Shown: positions 32,536 to 41,568, numbered from the stretch's first letter. The stretch: DNA of 59,656 nt from UBA6019 sp035535055 (GCA_035535055.1 DATLQT010000003.1:1-59656); one strand, 5' to 3'. Translations and numbers: made by a program. The notes: generated by a model not told the origin, from the sequence alone.

Positions 32536-34680
32536 TTGACCCTGATTTGGATCTTCGCCGTCCTCTTCGGCATCTCCGTCTTCTCCTCGTCCATGGTCCT
32601 GTGGGGCATCGGCGTCGTCCCCTCCTTCTTCATCGGGCTCATCGCCGCGCTGGCCGTGCGGGGCATCGCCACCATCGTCAAGCGCTGGCTGATCTTGCGC
32701 GAGTCGATCACCGACAAGGACGATCCGGACACCCGGACGCTGGAGACCAACCGCGCCATCTTCTGGCGCCGGATGCTGTGGCTCTTCGTCGTCGTCGGCG
32801 GCTACTTCCTGATCCTGAACATGTTCTTCGGGCTGGGGCCGGGCGAGGCGATGTCGGCGCTCCCGGCGCTGCTCGTCCAGGGCGGCAGCTTCGTCGGCTA
32901 CATCCTGGTGCTGTTCGTCGCCCAGGGCATGATCTTCTTCGGGCCCTTCCTGCTCTTCGGCCGGATGGGCCGCGAGACCCTCGAGCCGGGCGACGCCAAC
33001 TACGACGTCAAGGTCGAGGACGTCCGCGGCCAGAAGTCGGCGGTCGGCGAGATGGTGCGGATCCTAAAGCTCATCGAGCAGGGCCGCACCTACGTCAAGG
33101 CGGGCGGCAAGCGCGAGCGCGGCGTCCTCATGGTCGGTCCCCCGGGAACGGGCAAGACGATGCTCGCCAAGGCGATCGCGTCGAGCCTCCACCAGCCGAT
33201 CATCATCAGCTCCGGGTCCGCCTTCCAGGGCATGTTCATGGGCATGGACATGGTCGCCGTCTTCATGATGGTCAGGGCCGCCAAAAAGAAGGCCAAGCGC
33301 TGGGGCGGCTGCACCATCTTCATCGACGAGTTCGACGCCCTCGGCACCCGCCGCGGCGGCATGGGCGGCGGCGGGATGGGAGGAATGATGGGCGGCATGA
33401 TGGGCGGCGGCTTCCAGCTCGGGCTGAACATGCTGCTGGTCCAGATGGACGGCGTCGACAACCCCGGCTTTTTCAAGAAGCTGTTCCGGCGGATGTTGAA
33501 CGTGACCCTCGACGGCCTCTTCGTACCCCGGAGCATCGGCTCCAACGGTTCGAGCCTCAGCCTTCGGATCCCCCCTCTTTCGCCACCTCGTTACAACCTC
33601 TTCTTCGTCGGCGCCACCAACCGCCCGCAGGTGCTCGACGAGGCGGTCACCCGGCCGGGCCGGTTCGGCCGCCAGATCACCTTCCGGATGCCGACTCGCG
33701 AGGACCGCAAGGACATCGCGGCGCTCTACTTCGACAAGAAGCGGCATGATCCGGCTCTCGACACCACGCAGCGCCGGGACGAGTTCGCCCGCGTCACCGA
33801 CGGCTATTCGCCGGCGATGATCGAGCAGTCCCTGTCCCTGGCCCTGATGTACGCCTTCGAGGACGGCCGCGACTATTTCGCCTGGAAGGACCTGCGCGAC
33901 GCGATGGGCAACATCGAGTCGGGCCTGGTCCAGCCGGTCGAGTTCACCGAGCGGGAGGCCGTCTCCACGGCCCGCCACGAGGTGGGCCACGCGGTCGCGA
34001 TGCGGTTCTTCCAGCCCGACCACGCCCCCGTCAGGCTGTCGATCCGGATGCGGTCCGACGGCTCGCTGGGCCGGCTCCGCTCGCAATCGATGGAGGAGGA
34101 GTTCACCCAGTTCCGGTCCCAGATGGCCGGGCGGCTGCGGACCATCCTCGGGGCGCTGGCCAGCGAGCGCGTCTTCTACGGCGAGAACTCCGACGGCGTC
34201 TATGGCGACCTCCGCCAGGCCACCGGCCTGGCCACCCACATGGTCGGCCTTGTCGGCATGGGCCCCGACGCGCTGAGCGAGGAGCTCAGCCGCAAGGCGA
34301 TCTCCTTCGGCGAGTACCTCATCTCGGTGGCCGAGATGGCGGGAGGCGCGCTGAACTCGACCGGCCAGGTCGGTCCCACCCTCTCCGGCAAGGGGCGGAT
34401 CACCGTCGCCCAGGTGCTCGGCTCTGCCTACATCGACTGCTGGCGCCTCATGAAGGTCAACCAGGAGTCGATCGACCAGGCCGCCGAGGCGCTGATCGCC
34501 CAGGGCGAGTTGGTCGGGGACGAGATCACCGGGCTCTTGGACTCGGTCGGCCTCCGACACTTCACCGACGCGGATCCGTGGCCGCCGGCGCTGCCCAAGA
34601 TCCCGCGGATGGACGAGGACGACCGCCCGCAGCGTGACGACCGGCCCGAGCGCAGGGAGCGGCCCGCCCGCAGCGCGTAG
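32536..34680 (+). CDS. Divergent FtsH-like membrane AAA+ zinc protease with two insertions
   Basis: 714 residues from a TTG start. Several N-terminal membrane helices (about 1-150) precede an AAA module: Walker A VGPPGTGKT (about 201-208), Walker B CTIFIDEFDALG, and the sensor/arginine region ATNRPQVLDEAVTRPGRFGRQ. The protease has HEVGH (481-485) and a later Asp in GVYGDLRQATGLA. A Gly/Met-rich insert (RRGGMGGGGMGGMMGG, about 272-292) follows Walker B, and a second insert (about 308-353, basic, then Ser/Pro-rich) precedes the sensor region. Both active sites look intact, so it is probably a working quality-control protease, but it is not a standard FtsH. Confidence 0.85.
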   Translation: MTLIWIFAVLFGISVFSSSMVLWGIGVVPSFFIGLIAALAVRGIATIVKRWLILRESITDKDDPDTRTLETNRAIFWRRMLWLFVVVGGYFLILNMFFGLGPGEAMSALPALLVQGGSFVGYILVLFVAQGMIFFGPFLLFGRMGRETLEPGDANYDVKVEDVRGQKSAVGEMVRILKLIEQGRTYVKAGGKRERGVLMVGPPGTGKTMLAKAIASSLHQPIIISSGSAFQGMFMGMDMVAVFMMVRAAKKKAKRWGGCTIFIDEFDALGTRRGGMGGGGMGGMMGGMMGGGFQLGLNMLLVQMDGVDNPGFFKKLFRRMLNVTLDGLFVPRSIGSNGSSLSLRIPPLSPPRYNLFFVGATNRPQVLDEAVTRPGRFGRQITFRMPTREDRKDIAALYFDKKRHDPALDTTQRRDEFARVTDGYSPAMIEQSLSLALMYAFEDGRDYFAWKDLRDAMGNIESGLVQPVEFTEREAVSTARHEVGHAVAMRFFQPDHAPVRLSIRMRSDGSLGRLRSQSMEEEFTQFRSQMAGRLRTILGALASERVFYGENSDGVYGDLRQATGLATHMVGLVGMGPDALSEELSRKAISFGEYLISVAEMAGGALNSTGQVGPTLSGKGRITVAQVLGSAYIDCWRLMKVNQESIDQAAEALIAQGELVGDEITGLLDSVGLRHFTDADPWPPALPKIPRMDEDDRPQRDDRPERRERPARSA

Positions 34681-34773
34681 CCGGCTGGCCCCGATCCTTA
34701 GGGGGATTCGCAGATCGGCTTACGCCGCCCGTCGTCGAATCGTCGCCTGCCCGGCCTAGCATCGGGACCCGTC

Positions 34774-35649
34774 GTGAGTTCCTGGAAGGCGCAGCTGGCG
34801 GCACTGGGCGCGGCCCTGGCTGCCACCTGCGCCCTGGCGCCGGCCACGGCGGGCGCGAGCTTCGGTGGCGTCATCACCGATCAGGACCAGGATCTCTCGC
34901 GGGTCTCCTGGAGCTACCTCTACCGGCTCGAGGGCGATGAGGCCTCGATCGCCCAGGCGCACTCCGACCTGGCCACCCTGGCCGCGCAGCCAGCCTCCAG
35001 CGACCCGATCGCGAACACCATCCTGAAACTGGAGCAGGACAACGCCGGCTACCGCTACCGGTCGGCGATCCGAGGCGAGCAGGTCGACCTGCTTCGCGTC
35101 GCCGCCGACGGCAACACCTGGCAGATGGTCGCCAATGACGCCCCCCAACCGCTGGCCGCCGAGGTCCGCGACACCGTCGGCGCCTGGCACTCGATGTGGC
35201 ACCTGGCCGGGATCGACCAGTTCAACCTGGTCCGCATCCACTACCGGCCGATGGGCGGCGCCGCGTCCAGCCAGACTCTGGCGCAGTACTACCAGCAGTC
35301 GGCCTCCGCCTACCAACTCGACTGGACCTACCTCGCCGCCATCAACTTCATCGAGTCGGACTTCGGCCGCGTCGACGGCCCCAGCAGCGCCGGGGCGATC
35401 GGCCCCATGCAGTTCATGCCCGCGACCTGGACCGACTACGGCGAGGGCGACGTGAACAATCCCCAGGACGCGATCAACGCCGCCGCCCGCTACCTCTTTA
35501 TCGCCGGTGGCCGCCGCAATATGGACGGTGCCCTCTACGCCTACAACCACTCGAGCGACTACGTGGCGGCGGTAGACTTCTACGCCGACGCGATCCACCA
35601 GGACCCGACCTGGCTGGACCGTCTGTACTACTGGAACACCTCGGGCTGA
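34774..35649 (+). CDS. Secreted lytic transglycosylase (SLT domain)
   Basis: 291 residues from a GTG start, with TAGCAT at 34757-34762 upstream. A signal peptide (LAALGAALAATCALAPATAGA) is followed by a region with a helix of unknown role, then the transglycosylase domain: catalytic Glu194 in INFIESDFGRV, SSAGAIGPMQFMPATW and DAINAAARYLF. It cleaves peptidoglycan glycan strands to 1,6-anhydro ends. It sits 93 bases after the FtsH-like protease and shares the neighbourhood with other envelope genes. Confidence 0.9.
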   Translation: MSSWKAQLAALGAALAATCALAPATAGASFGGVITDQDQDLSRVSWSYLYRLEGDEASIAQAHSDLATLAAQPASSDPIANTILKLEQDNAGYRYRSAIRGEQVDLLRVAADGNTWQMVANDAPQPLAAEVRDTVGAWHSMWHLAGIDQFNLVRIHYRPMGGAASSQTLAQYYQQSASAYQLDWTYLAAINFIESDFGRVDGPSSAGAIGPMQFMPATWTDYGEGDVNNPQDAINAAARYLFIAGGRRNMDGALYAYNHSSDYVAAVDFYADAIHQDPTWLDRLYYWNTSG

Positions 35650-35661
35650 AGGCAGTCCCGC

Positions 35662-35686
35662 GGGCGCCAGCGGCCCGCCGGCGCCC
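35662..35686 (+). terminator. GC-rich hairpin after the lytic transglycosylase
   Basis: Perfect 7-base stem GGGCGCC (35662-35668) and GGCGCCC (35680-35686) with an 11-base loop, then TTAAGG. There is no real U-tract, so it is a weak or factor-assisted terminator. A small CAGCC/GGCTG hairpin follows at 35700-35712. Confidence 0.35.
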
Positions 35687-35728
35687 TTAAGGCGGGCTTC
35701 AGCCAAAGGCTGGGACAATTGAGGCCAG

Positions 35729-36115
35729 ATGTTCGGTCCCAACGGCAGCGGCGACGCGGTCGGCACCTGGCTGATCCTCATGCTGCTCGGCGCAGCAGGC
35801 TGTCTCGGTGGCGGCCTGCTCGCCTACAGCGGCCGCTGGCGGCGCTGGTACCGGCCGGTGGCGTCCCCCATCCGCTACGCGCCACTGGCGGCAATCCCCT
35901 TCGGGGCGGGCTGCCTGGTCGAACTCGGCGCAACCCTCTTCCCCCCTCCCGCCGCGGGCGGCCAGGCCGTGGCCGTGGCGCTCTTCGTCTGCCTGGTGCT
36001 GTCGCTCCTGCTCTTCCTCCGCTTTCCCTCACACTTCCGGCCGGGCTGGATCAAGAGCGTCGACGGCGGGGCTCAGAGCGGGGCGGCCGGAGAGGGAGGA
36101 CCGGCCGCCCGCTGA
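35729..36115 (+). CDS. Small polytopic membrane protein
   Basis: 128 residues. Three hydrophobic segments (WLILMLLGAAGCLGGGLLAY; RYAPLAAIPFGAGCLVELG; VAVALFVCLVLSLLLFLRF) and a short Gly/Ala-rich cytoplasmic-looking tail. GACAAT (35714-35719) lies 9 bases before the ATG and GAGG overlaps the leader, giving both a -10 and a ribosome-binding site. No family recognised. It precedes the HtrA-like gene by 30 bases and may be its partner. Confidence 0.6.
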   Translation: MFGPNGSGDAVGTWLILMLLGAAGCLGGGLLAYSGRWRRWYRPVASPIRYAPLAAIPFGAGCLVELGATLFPPPAAGGQAVAVALFVCLVLSLLLFLRFPSHFRPGWIKSVDGGAQSGAAGEGGPAAR

Positions 36116-36145
36116 CACGAAAGAGAAGTTGAAAACGAGGACGAA

Positions 36146-37234
36146 ATGAGTCGAGCAACCTTGCGCCTCGCCGCGGTCACCCTGGCGGCCCTCGCCGTCA
36201 TGGCCTGCACCATCCGAAACACGCCGACGCCCACCGCTTCACCCTCCGGCCAGCCGACCGTCTCCGAGGCGACGCCCACGCCCTCCGCCGCTCCTCCCGC
36301 CGCCGCCGGCGCCTTCGACCCCGCCCACGTCGCCGCCGTCCTCGGGCCGGCGGTCGCCGAGGTGATCGTCAACACCGGCGCCGGCTCCGTCGACGAGGGC
36401 ACCGCCTTCGCGATCTCCCATTCGGGATCGGCGACCTACATGATCACCAACAACCACGTCATCGCGGGCGGCCAGGAGATCCAGGTCCTCTTCCTCGACG
36501 GCCGCCATTTCACGGCCACCCTCAAGGGCACCGATTCGGTGGGCGACATCGCGGTCCTCTCGGTCCCCGACAACACGCTGCCCCTGGCGACGCTGGCCGA
36601 CTCTTCCAAGGTCGTTCTGGGTGAGCAGGTGGTCGCCATCGGGAGCCCGCTCGGCACCGCCGGCGCGGTCACAGCCGGGATCGTCTCCTCCCTCCATCGC
36701 ACCATCACCGCTGGCGGCAGCATCTCGACACCGAGCGAGACGCTGAAGGACGTCATGCAGACCGACGCCGCGATCAACCCCGGCAACAGCGGCGGCCCGC
36801 TGGCAGACGGAGACGGCCAGGTCATCGGAGTGACCACCGCCGCCGACACCACCGGCACCAACGTCGGTTTCGCCATCCCGAGCCTGCTCGCCAAGCGGCT
36901 GGCGGACGACCTGATCGCGGGCAAGCAGCCCACCCACCCGTTCCTCGGCGTCTCCTTCCGCGAGGAGTCCGACGCCCTCGCCGCCGGCGTCGACGTCGCC
37001 GGCTACGGCACCCTGGTCGACTCGGTGGTGGCCGGCTCGGCGGCCGCGAAAGCCGGGGTCCAAAAGGGCGACATCATCCAGAAGGTGGACGGCGTGGAGC
37101 TCAACAACGGCCAGACGCTGGCCGGGCAGCTGGAGCTGCACGAGGTCGGCGACACCGTCACCCTGACCATCCTGCGGGGCAGCAGCGACCAGAACCTCAA
37201 GGTCACGCTCGGGGCGCGGCCGGCGGGCGTCTGA
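36146..37234 (+). CDS. HtrA/DegP-like serine protease lipoprotein with PDZ domain
   Basis: 362 residues, GAGG 5 bases before the ATG. A lipoprotein signal ends in AVMAC, followed by a Pro/Thr/Ser linker. The trypsin-like domain has His104 (TNNHVIAGG), Asp134 (GDIAVLSV) and Ser215 (INPGNSGGPL); the PDZ domain (about 270-360) carries VVAGSAAAKAGVQKGDIIQKVDG. It degrades or chaperones misfolded envelope proteins. Lgt in this window would lipidate it. The gene is in an envelope-stress-like group with the transglycosylase and FtsH-like protease. Confidence 0.93.
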   Translation: MSRATLRLAAVTLAALAVMACTIRNTPTPTASPSGQPTVSEATPTPSAAPPAAAGAFDPAHVAAVLGPAVAEVIVNTGAGSVDEGTAFAISHSGSATYMITNNHVIAGGQEIQVLFLDGRHFTATLKGTDSVGDIAVLSVPDNTLPLATLADSSKVVLGEQVVAIGSPLGTAGAVTAGIVSSLHRTITAGGSISTPSETLKDVMQTDAAINPGNSGGPLADGDGQVIGVTTAADTTGTNVGFAIPSLLAKRLADDLIAGKQPTHPFLGVSFREESDALAAGVDVAGYGTLVDSVVAGSAAAKAGVQKGDIIQKVDGVELNNGQTLAGQLELHEVGDTVTLTILRGSSDQNLKVTLGARPAGV

Positions 37235-37251
37235 GCTTCAGTCGGCTCGGA

Positions 37252-38349
37252 GTGGATCTCGAGCGCGCGCTGGCCGCGGTGGACGGCCTGGAGACACCCG
37301 TAGCGGTCCGCGACGACGCGGCCATGGAGCGCAACCTCGCCCGGATGGCGGCCGTCGCCGAGCGGGCCGGGGTCCGCCTGCGGCCGCACGCCAAGACGCA
37401 CAAGAGCGCGGCCGTCGGCCGGCGGCAGCTCGACCACGGCGCCGTCGGGCTCACCGTCGCGACGCTCCAGGAGGCGGAGGTGTTCGCCGACTCCGGGGTG
37501 GCCGACCTGGTGATCGCGCATCCCCCCGCCGGCCGGGCCAAGCTCAACCGCCTGACGCACCTGGCGGCACGGGTGCGCCGGCTGGCGGTCGCACTCGACG
37601 ACGTCGAGCTGGCGGTGCAGGTGCCGCGGTCGGTCGAGATCCTCTGGGAGGTTGATACCGGCCTCCACCGGGTCGGGACGCCGGTCGGCGAGGCGACGCT
37701 GGAGGCCGTGCGCCGGCTGGTGGCGGCGGTCGGCCAAGATCGATTTCGGGGCCTGCTGACGCACGGCGGCCATGCTTACCGGGCCGCCGACCAGGCCCAG
37801 CGCCGGGCGGCGGCGGCGGAGGAGTCGCAGGGCCTGGTGGCGACCGCGGCGCTGATCCGCGGGGCGGGCATCGCCGTCGCGGAGGTGAGCGTGGGCTCGA
37901 CTCCGACCGCCGGCTTCGCGCCCGAGTTCAGCGGCGTCAGCGAGATCCGGCCGGGGACCTATGTCTACGGCGACGCCAACCAGGTGACCCTCGGGAGCCA
38001 GGCCCTCGAGGACTGCGCCCTGGCGGTCGTGGCGACGGTGGTCTCGACGCCCGCCGCCGATCGCTGCGTCCTCGACTGCGGCTCCAAGTCGCTCTCTGCA
38101 GACCGAATCGTCGCCGGCCTCGACGGGTTCGGGTTGGTCCTCGGCCACCCCGCCCTCGGCGTCGCCCGGCTGAGCGAGGAGCACGCGGTGCTGACGGCGC
38201 CGGACGGCACCGGGCTACGGGTCGGAGACAGGGTCGCCGTCGTTCCCGCCCATGCCTGCACGACGGTCAACCTGCACCCCTACCTGCTCGCCTTCGACGA
38301 GAGCGGCCGATCCCGCTGGGAGGCGGTCGAGGCTCGCGGCTGGAGGTAG
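37252..38349 (+). CDS. D-threonine aldolase/D-serine dehydratase-like PLP enzyme
   Basis: 365 residues from a GTG start, 17 bases after the protease gene. Alanine-racemase-type barrel with the PLP-lysine motif RPHAKTHKS (residues 44-52), then EVDTGLHRVGTP, the middle GLLTHGGHAY and the metal-binding HACTTVN motif near the C-terminus that marks the D-threonine-aldolase/D-serine-dehydratase family. It cleaves or deaminates a D-hydroxy amino acid. Which D-amino acid is not known; recycling of wall-derived D-amino acids would fit its neighbours. A hairpin follows at 38368-38383. Confidence 0.88.
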   Translation: MDLERALAAVDGLETPVAVRDDAAMERNLARMAAVAERAGVRLRPHAKTHKSAAVGRRQLDHGAVGLTVATLQEAEVFADSGVADLVIAHPPAGRAKLNRLTHLAARVRRLAVALDDVELAVQVPRSVEILWEVDTGLHRVGTPVGEATLEAVRRLVAAVGQDRFRGLLTHGGHAYRAADQAQRRAAAAEESQGLVATAALIRGAGIAVAEVSVGSTPTAGFAPEFSGVSEIRPGTYVYGDANQVTLGSQALEDCALAVVATVVSTPAADRCVLDCGSKSLSADRIVAGLDGFGLVLGHPALGVARLSEEHAVLTAPDGTGLRVGDRVAVVPAHACTTVNLHPYLLAFDESGRSRWEAVEARGWR

Positions 38350-38367
38350 AAAGCTCGCGCCGGGAGT

Positions 38368-38383
38368 CCCGCTGGCTAGCGGG
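38368..38383 (+). terminator. Hairpin between PLP enzyme and PAS gene
   Basis: Stem CCCGCT (38368-38373) and AGCGGG (38378-38383) with a GGCT loop, followed on the plus strand by GGCCTTCTCG. It partly overlaps the end of the convergent PAS gene. Short U-tract, so moderate confidence. Confidence 0.4.
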
Positions 38384-38759
38384 GCCTTCTCGTGCCGGGC
38401 GGACCGGGCAGCCATGACGGCTCGAAGGGAGCCCGGCCGGTGTCGATCGGCGTCAGAAGGGACACGTGGTTGCCCGGGGTCTGGTTGGCGACCGCGCGGT
38501 ACTGGAGCTCGACCAGGGTGCCGTCCTTACGCAGCAGCCAGTAGATGCCGGCCTGGACCCCGGTCCGGATGAAGTCCTGCCAAAGCAACAGGCCGTCGAC
38601 CTCGTTGGGCTCGGGCGTCAGGTCCCAGACGCTCAGGGCCAGCAGCTCCTCGCGCGAATAGCCGAGGAGCTCACACGCGAAGTCGTTGCAGTCGACGTAG
38701 TGGCCGCGGTCGTCGGCCACCAGCCGGGCGACCTTCTCTCCCCTCTCGCCGGCCGCCAT
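38376..38759 (-). CDS. Single PAS-domain protein
   Basis: 127 residues. The one recognisable domain is PAS: DRGHYVDCNDFACELLGYSREELLALSVWDLTP then FIRTGVQAGIYWLLRKDGTLVELQYRAVANQ. No kinase, cyclase or DNA-binding domain is attached, so it may sense a ligand and regulate by protein contact. Its ATG lies one base after the stop of the acyl-CoA synthetase gene on the same strand, indicating translational coupling with that enzyme. Confidence 0.85.
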   Translation of the reverse strand: MAAGERGEKVARLVADDRGHYVDCNDFACELLGYSREELLALSVWDLTPEPNEVDGLLLWQDFIRTGVQAGIYWLLRKDGTLVELQYRAVANQTPGNHVSLLTPIDTGRAPFEPSWLPGPPGTRRPR

Positions 38760-38760
38760 T

Positions 38761-40332
38761 TCAGTTGATCCGCTTGTCTCGGCCGGCCCACTCGCGGTCG
38801 CGGAGGACGTACTTTTGGATCTTGCCGGTCGAGGTCTTGGGCAGCTCGCCGAATTCCACGTACCTGGGCGCCTTGAAATGGGCGAGCCGGCCGCGGACGT
38901 GAGAGATGATCTCCTCGGCCGTCGCCTCCCTGCCCGCCTTCAGGACCACGTAGGCCTTCGGCACCTCGCCCCACTTCTCGTCCGGCACCGCGATCACGGC
39001 GCACTCCATCACGGCGGGGTGAGACGCGACCGCCTGCTCGACCTCGATCGTCGAGATGTTCTCTCCGCCGGAGATGATGATGTCCTTCTTGCGGTCGCGA
39101 AGCTCGATGACGCGGTCGGGGTGCATCACGCCGACGTCGCCGGAGTGGAACCAACCGCCGCGGAAGGCCTGCTCGGTCGCTTCCGGGTTGGCGAAGTATC
39201 CCTTCATCACGACGTTGCCGCGCATCACGACCTCGCCCATGGTCTCGCCGTCGGCGGGAACCTCGTTCATGTCCTCGTCGACAATCCGCACCTCGCCGGC
39301 CAGGGCATTGGTGAATCCCTGCCGCGCCCGCCTCCGCGCCTTCTCCTCGGTGGGCAGCGCGTCAAAACCGGGGGTCGGGATGTTGATCGTGTAGGGGCCG
39401 TAGGTCTCCGTCAGGCCGTACACGTGCTCGAGCTGGAAGCCGAGGTCGGACATCGCCGAGATGATGGTCGGCGAGGGCGGCGCCCCGGCGGTGAAGAGCC
39501 TGACGGGCTTGTCCAGCCTCCTCGCGTGGGGATCGTTGACCAGCATGATGAGGACTGTCGGAGCGGCGCTAAAGCCGGTCACCTCGCCCTTCCCGAAGAG
39601 ATCCCACACCTCGGCGGGATCGATCTTGGGGATGCAGATGCTGCGGCACCCCACCGCCGCCATCGCCCAGGTGAAGGTCCAGCCGTTGCAGTGGAACATC
39701 GGCAGCGTCCACAGGTAGCTCGATTCCCTGTCGAGCTTGAGGTCGGCCGCCATCGCGTAGGCGTTGAGGTAGGCGCCCCGATGGTGATACATGACGCCCT
39801 TGGGGCGGCCGGTGGTGCCCGAGGTGTAGTCGATGGCGATCGTCTCGTACTCGTCCTCGAGCCAGCTCTCGACAGGCTCGTCGCTGCCGGCCTCGAGGAG
39901 GGACTCGAACTCCGCTCCCAGCTCGATCCGCCTGACGCTGCCCGGCACGCCGCGCAGCAGCGGGGCGAGGTCAGGCGAATGGAACACCACCTCGGAGCCG
40001 GAGTGATCGACGATGTAGGCAACCTCGTCCGGGCTCAGCCGGGTGTTGATGGCGACCAGGATGCCGCCCGCCTGCGCGACGCCGTAGTGAGCGAGCAGCA
40101 GCGGCTCGGAGTTCCAGGCCAGGAAGGCGACCCGGTCGTCCTTTTTGAGCCCGGCGGCGCGCAGGGCCGAGGCGAGGCGGCGAGAACGGGCCCGAAACTG
40201 CTCCCAGGTGTAGCTGACCGGGCCATCCACCACCGCCACCCGGCCGGCGTAGGCGTCGCCCGCCCGCTCGATCCAGTTGACGGGCGTCAACTCCTCCCGG
40301 TACACCTTCAAACCGCGCTTTTCGGTGATCAC
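38761..40332 (-). CDS. AMP-forming acyl-CoA synthetase
   Basis: 523 residues. ANL motifs: AIDYTSGTTGRPKGVMYHH, VYGLTETYGP, GWFHSGDVGVMHPD, LRDRKKDIIISGGENIS and the catalytic Lys in LPKTSTGKIQKYV. Sequence flavour (acyl-CoA synthetase group with FHCNGWTFTWAM) suggests short or medium chain or aromatic acids. It lies 9 bases after the PaaK-like gene and is coupled to the PAS gene. Substrate not decided. Confidence 0.9.
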   Translation of the reverse strand: MITEKRGLKVYREELTPVNWIERAGDAYAGRVAVVDGPVSYTWEQFRARSRRLASALRAAGLKKDDRVAFLAWNSEPLLLAHYGVAQAGGILVAINTRLSPDEVAYIVDHSGSEVVFHSPDLAPLLRGVPGSVRRIELGAEFESLLEAGSDEPVESWLEDEYETIAIDYTSGTTGRPKGVMYHHRGAYLNAYAMAADLKLDRESSYLWTLPMFHCNGWTFTWAMAAVGCRSICIPKIDPAEVWDLFGKGEVTGFSAAPTVLIMLVNDPHARRLDKPVRLFTAGAPPSPTIISAMSDLGFQLEHVYGLTETYGPYTINIPTPGFDALPTEEKARRRARQGFTNALAGEVRIVDEDMNEVPADGETMGEVVMRGNVVMKGYFANPEATEQAFRGGWFHSGDVGVMHPDRVIELRDRKKDIIISGGENISTIEVEQAVASHPAVMECAVIAVPDEKWGEVPKAYVVLKAGREATAEEIISHVRGRLAHFKAPRYVEFGELPKTSTGKIQKYVLRDREWAGRDKRIN

Positions 40333-40341
40333 GGCGTGAAT

Positions 40342-41568
40342 TTACGCCCGTTTGATCCGCTTCGCCTTCAGCTCGGAGCGGGGCAGGGTGCCGGTCTCGA
40401 CGCGGCGGCACTCGATGCGGGCGCCGAGCGCCTGGCGAAGCTCCGCGGTGAGCATCTCCGCCATCCCTGCCGCCTCGACGCGGGTCTCGAAGAGGAGGAC
40501 CACCTCGTCCATCCGGCGCACCGTGCGGGTCTCGACCAAGAACTCCTCGACCTCCGGGTGGCGGCGGACGATCTCCTCCACCTGGCTCGGGTAGAGGTTG
40601 ACGCCGCGGACTGTGAACATGTCGTCCACCCTGCCCAGGATGCCACCCTCGAGCTTGGCGAAGGGGCTGCCGCAGGGGCACGGCTGGCTGCTCAGCTCGA
40701 CCCGGTCGCCGGTCCGGTAGCGGATCAGCGGCGAACCCCAGCGGCCGAGGTTGGTCGCGATCAGCTCGCCCTCGGCGGAGACCTCGAAGATGAACTCGGT
40801 CTGGACCAGGTGGAGGCCGCCGCCGGCGACGCAGCTAAAGCCCGTCGGCCCGAGCTCGGTCATCCCGGAATGGTCGAAGACGCGGGCACCGTAGGCCGCT
40901 TCGATGAGGCGCCGGGTCGCGGGCACGCTCGCGCCCGGCTCACCGGCGCAGATGACGGCATGGATCGCCGAGGCCGAGAGGTCGAGCCCGAGCTCGGCCG
41001 CGGCCTCGGCCATCCGGAGCGCGTAGGTGGGCGTGCAGCAGAGCGCTGTGACGCCGAGGTCGAGGATGGCGCGCGCCCGCTGCTCGGTGCTCATGGCGCC
41101 GCCCGAGATCGCCATCGCCCCCATCCGCTCGGCGCCGCAGAAGGCCGACCAAAAGCCGATGAAGGGGCCGAATGAGAAGGCGCAGAAGATCCTGTCGGCA
41201 GGCCCAACGCGCGCGGCCGGGAAGACGTGCTCCGCCCACACCCGCTCCCACCACTCCCAGCTCTCCGCCGTGTCGAGCCAGCGCAGCGGCCGGGTGCCAC
41301 TCGAGCCGGAGGTCTGGTGCAGGCGGGTGTAGCGGTCGAGCGGGTGGGTGAGGTTGGTCCCGTAGGGCGGGCTGGCCTCCTGGTCGGCGACGATCTCGGC
41401 CTTGGTCAGCAGCGGCAGGCGCTGGAAGTCATCCCAGGACTCGACCGGGTGCAGCCGGTCCCGGTAGAAGGGATTGTGCTCGATCAGCTCCGGGATCCGC
41501 TCACGGAGCCGCCGCAGCTGGTCAGCGCGGATCGCGTCGGGGGAGGCGGAGGATGCGGGCATAGTCAT
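40342..41568 (-). CDS. Phenylacetate-CoA ligase-like (PaaK) enzyme
   Basis: 408 residues from the ATG at 41568 (41562 is a near alternative). The phosphate-loop HQTSGSSGTRPLRW, the conserved IFCAFSFGPFIGFWSAFCGAE, the FDHSGMTELGP, and the C-terminal GRVDDMFTVRGVNLYPSQVEEIV are PaaK-type. It activates an aromatic or branched carboxylate to its CoA thioester. The start overlaps the end of the upstream MocA-like gene by about 47 bases. No phenylacetyl-CoA epoxidase genes are here, so phenylacetate is not certain. Confidence 0.88.
   Translation of the reverse strand: MTMPASSASPDAIRADQLRRLRERIPELIEHNPFYRDRLHPVESWDDFQRLPLLTKAEIVADQEASPPYGTNLTHPLDRYTRLHQTSGSSGTRPLRWLDTAESWEWWERVWAEHVFPAARVGPADRIFCAFSFGPFIGFWSAFCGAERMGAMAISGGAMSTEQRARAILDLGVTALCCTPTYALRMAEAAAELGLDLSASAIHAVICAGEPGASVPATRRLIEAAYGARVFDHSGMTELGPTGFSCVAGGGLHLVQTEFIFEVSAEGELIATNLGRWGSPLIRYRTGDRVELSSQPCPCGSPFAKLEGGILGRVDDMFTVRGVNLYPSQVEEIVRRHPEVEEFLVETRTVRRMDEVVLLFETRVEAAGMAEMLTAELRQALGARIECRRVETGTLPRSELKAKRIKRA

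Noticed and set aside
33352..33414. Possible tandem DNA repeat in the FtsH-like gene
   Set aside because: The repetition comes from the GGC/ATG codons of a Gly/Met-rich loop inside an intact frame, not from a DNA-level repeat array.
38815..41175. 786-codon plus-strand open frame
   Set aside because: It is the antisense shadow of the acyl-CoA synthetase and PaaK genes, with no domain and biased composition.
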